A stretch of DNA of 64,000 bases from Cyclobacterium xiamenense (GTDB taxonomy: Bacteria > Bacteroidota > Bacteroidia > Cytophagales > Cyclobacteriaceae), in the NCBI RefSeq assembly GCF_009467825.1, contig NZ_WIOK01000013.1, positions 21,878-85,877 on the forward strand, given 5' to 3'. Under the pieces are notes generated by a model. The model was not told where the DNA came from and did no database searches. It saw nothing but the letters and a program-made list of their open reading frames with translations. The position numbers and the translations under genes are program-made. Shown here one piece after another: positions 61,545 through 64,000 of this stretch. Each line of letters begins with the position of its first letter. Position 1 is the stretch's first letter.

Positions 61545-63254
61545 ATGAAAATATATATAATTTCCTTATCGTTACTAGTACTTGGACTTCTACTTCCCGG
61601 TTGTGCGGAAGACGTATTGGAGGTAAAAAATTTGTCTGTATATAATCCTGAGGATGTATGGAATGATCCAACACTTTCGAATGCCTATCTGGTCGATTTA
61701 TATGCTTCTACCTTTACTGGTTGGCCATTAAATGATGGAAATAACGCTGATGAATCCGTCGGAATATTAGGTGAAGGATTTGTCCAAACTACCAACGGGT
61801 CTTTTAAACACTGGCCTTTTACCCAGATCCGAAAGGTGAATGTATTACTTGATGAAATCGACCAGGGCATGTTGCCAGATCTCGAGAAGAATGAAATAAA
61901 AGCTCAGGCCTATTTTCTGAGGGCGTTTCATTACTTTAAAACAGTAATATACCATGGAGGTGTGCCCATTATTCGGGAGCCCCAATTGTTGACCGATGAT
62001 TTGATGGTTCCCCGGAATTCCACCCAGGAATGTTTTGATTTCATCTTAGAGGATTTGGAAATGGCCATTTCAGCTTTACCGGAGAAGTTTACTGGAAATG
62101 ATTTTGGTAGGGTGGATAAAGGGGCTGCATTGGCTTTTAAAGGACGGGTACTATTGTATATGGCCAGTCCGCAATTTAATCCGTCTAATCCTTATGGAAA
62201 TTCTCATTGGGAACGTGCTTATATGGCCAATAACGAAGCCAAGGAATTTTTAGACGCTGGGGGTTACGGACTCTTAGATAATTATTCAGATATTTGGATG
62301 CAACCCGGAAATCGGGAAGTTATTCTGGCAACAGTTTACCAGAATCCTGTGAAAGTCAATGGCAGACAAGAGCACTGCGTGCGACCACTATCTCAATCCA
62401 GGAATTGTACGGGAGGAGATCAGCCCATATGGTCCTTAGTGGAGGCCTATCCTATGAAAGACGGATTTTTTCCCGGTGAATCACCCAATTATGCGTACGA
62501 TGTTCAAAGCTTTTGGGAGAATAGAGACCCAAGATTTTACGAAACCATTGTTTATAATGGATCGCTATATGAGCTGGGTGGGCAAACCGGTAGAAGGCAA
62601 TATACAGATATTCAATTGGGCGGTATAGATGACGGGTTTGGGCCAGGTTCCAATTCTGGCAGATCGGGTTTTTTCACTAAAAAGGGGATACAAGTGGAAC
62701 TTCCAATAGAGCAGGCAGAACTAAACGATGTGGATTGGGTGGAAATTCGATACGCTGAAGTGCTGTTTAATTTAGCTGAGTCTGCAAATGAAACGGGTCG
62801 GCCAGAAGAAGCACTAGAGGTTTTATTGCAGATAAGAGAAAGAGCTGGAATTGAACCCGGGATCGATTCGATGTACGGATTGCGAGTGGGGATGACCCAG
62901 GATGAACTAAGAGAAGCCATCTATCACGAAAAAAGGATAGAGTTTACCTTTGAAGGGAAAAGATTTTGGGACCTTAGACGGGCCAGAAAATTACATACTG
63001 AGATTGATGGAATGAGGAAATTTGGTTTGCAGGCAAAACTAAAAGATGGTCTAGATCCGGTTGGAGGTGATGAATTTTTGCCTGAAGATTTTGATTACGA
63101 GGTTACTGAATTATTTAATACAGGACAAACAGAAATGTTTACTCCAGAATCGTATTACTTCTTTCCTATTCATCGTGATGAGATAGAAAAAAATCCTAAT
63201 TTGGAACAGAATATTGGATGGGATGGTGGTACATTTGATCCTACGCTAAACTAA
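61545..63254 (+). CDS. SusD/RagB-type glycan-binding lipoprotein, cassette 2
   Basis: The protein is about 569 aa, from the ATG at 61545, with a lipoprotein signal LLVLGLLLPGCAEDVLEVKN. SusD-fold landmarks include IKAQAYFLRAFHYFKTVIYH, KGAALAFKGRVLLYMASPQF, VEIRYAEVLFNLAESANETG and the C-terminal IEFTFEGKRFWDLRRARKL. The last motif is characteristic of the RagB/SusD carboxy-terminal half. It binds a glycan at the cell surface with the SusC upstream. No terminator was recognised after it. Confidence 0.95.
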   Translation: MKIYIISLSLLVLGLLLPGCAEDVLEVKNLSVYNPEDVWNDPTLSNAYLVDLYASTFTGWPLNDGNNADESVGILGEGFVQTTNGSFKHWPFTQIRKVNVLLDEIDQGMLPDLEKNEIKAQAYFLRAFHYFKTVIYHGGVPIIREPQLLTDDLMVPRNSTQECFDFILEDLEMAISALPEKFTGNDFGRVDKGAALAFKGRVLLYMASPQFNPSNPYGNSHWERAYMANNEAKEFLDAGGYGLLDNYSDIWMQPGNREVILATVYQNPVKVNGRQEHCVRPLSQSRNCTGGDQPIWSLVEAYPMKDGFFPGESPNYAYDVQSFWENRDPRFYETIVYNGSLYELGGQTGRRQYTDIQLGGIDDGFGPGSNSGRSGFFTKKGIQVELPIEQAELNDVDWVEIRYAEVLFNLAESANETGRPEEALEVLLQIRERAGIEPGIDSMYGLRVGMTQDELREAIYHEKRIEFTFEGKRFWDLRRARKLHTEIDGMRKFGLQAKLKDGLDPVGGDEFLPEDFDYEVTELFNTGQTEMFTPESYYFFPIHRDEIEKNPNLEQNIGWDGGTFDPTLN

Positions 63255-63719
63255 CGTACCGCACGATTTTACAGAGATAGTAAATGATTGAATTGCCTTT
63301 CTCTTTGATGTCAAATAAAATGTGAAGTTATTGGTGATTATTCGGAAAATAAGTTGATATACGTGACAACTAATAATGAATGATTCGATTGCCAATAATT
63401 TCACATTTTTTTATCTACGGTTTTTTTGAATAAGGAATTTCGTATGCCTGGTTTTGTTTCGTTTCTTCAGGTATCAAATCGTTTTCAAACTGGAAAAAAG
63501 CCTTTCTCTTTTGATTTTGTTCCTTACAGGAGTACTAATTTTTAGTTTTTTCATCTGTAATAAATAAAATGGCATTTTAGTGGTTGAAATTATTTCTTAT
63601 CGTGCACCGTAAAAGTTAAAGTAAGTCAACTTCATAAAGTTTATATAAATATTCAATCGATCGGGGACCAGCCCGATGGGGCTAAGGATTTGGATGTTAC
63701 AAATTAATAACTAGCAAAG
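63255..63719 (+). other. AT-rich intergenic region after susD, cassette 2
   Basis: There is no gene. ATCGGG-GACCAG-CCCGAT (around 63658-63676) is a small hairpin 45 bp before the next gene. It does not share the loop motif of the susC leaders. No promoter could be placed with confidence. Confidence 0.4.
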
Positions 63720-64000
63720 ATGAATAAATTACTCCTATTGGCAGTGGCTATGGTTTGCGTAACAGCATGTCATATTTCAAACAATGAATCACCTCTCGAA
63801 AACGATTATTTTGAGATATGCCTTGACAGCCAAGGACAGGTAACAGCACTAGTAAGAAAAAAATCGGGAAAAAATCTTTTGATGCCAGGGTACAGTGTTT
63901 CGTTGGTAACGATTGAGAGTGAAGGAAACGAGTATTCCATTTCGAGCTGGAAACCTAGTGGCGAATTGTTAAAACTCAGATTTGATGAGTTGGGAGCAGA
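63720..64000 (+). CDS. Lipoprotein gene, 5' part only
   Basis: An ATG at 63720 opens 93 codons that run off the window. The signal MNKLLLLAVAMVCVTACHIS ends in a lipobox, so the product is exported and anchored. The mature part (ENDYFEICLDSQGQVTALVR, later WKPSGELLKLRFDELGA) resembles the N-terminal beta domains of exported glycoside hydrolases of Bacteroidota PULs, but no family can be named from this length. Position after susD supports a glycan enzyme. Confidence 0.75.
   Translation, partial: MNKLLLLAVAMVCVTACHISNNESPLENDYFEICLDSQGQVTALVRKKSGKNLLMPGYSVSLVTIESEGNEYSISSWKPSGELLKLRFDELGA

Noticed and set aside
63655-63680. Third copy of the susC leader hairpin before the last gene
   Set aside because: The hairpin there has a six-base loop and lacks the CATTGGGGAATGG core, and the gene downstream is not a susC.

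Overview
The window reads as a chromosomal segment of a Bacteroidota organism, probably a marine-type or soil-type Cytophagales (Cyclobacteriaceae-like) member. The evidence is two SusC/SusD pairs each led by an ECF sigma factor and a FecR anti-sigma factor, many lipoproteins with a Cys after a short signal, near absence of Shine-Dalgarno spacing, and promoters of the TAnnTTTG type. The genus is an inference; no rRNA or tRNA gene was found.

Layout. 1-1094: a 44-bp tandem array and dispersed hairpin repeats. 1095-2369 (-): secreted metallophosphoesterase. 2819-8525 (+): sulfate uptake and activation block (SLC13 permease, cysC, cysD, cysN, cysQ), closed by a bidirectional terminator. 8758-11171 (-): TsdA-like dihaem cytochrome c and OprD-like porin, with a TAnnTTTG promoter and a CRP/FNR-type palindrome near -40. 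11422-17195 (+): heparinase II/III-like lyase, MATE exporter, CoA-transferase and enoyl-CoA hydratase. 18000-19967 (-): CASTOR/POLLUX-like channel. 20290-23007 (-): a tightly overlapping four-gene operon of unknown purpose (methyltransferase, AIR-synthase-like, ThiE-like, Trm112-like). 23325-25244 (+): FAD-linked oxidase. 26265-29948 (-): overlapping operon of a membrane protein, a DyP-type peroxidase and a catalase-like haem protein.

From 30200 to the end the window is devoted to glycan use: a sulfatase, a metallophosphoesterase and an alpha-L-rhamnosidase in one operon, suggesting a sulfated rhamnose-containing glycan; then sigma/FecR/SusC/SusD cassette 1 followed by AT-rich genes (GH13, frameshifted GH43, SGNH esterase, secreted ADP-ribosylglycohydrolase-like protein); then a decayed zone with a truncated beta-propeller gene, an IS4-family element, and an IS630-family element that split the tail of a GH78 gene remnant; then sigma/FecR/SusC/SusD cassette 2 and the start of another lipoprotein gene.

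The most notable new signal is a pair of covarying hairpins with identical 19-nt loop length and a shared CATTGGGGAATGG loop core, lying between fecR and susC in both cassettes. The two four- and three-gene minus-strand operons are the best candidates for undescribed enzymatic systems. All assignments were made by eye from family motifs; no database search was run.
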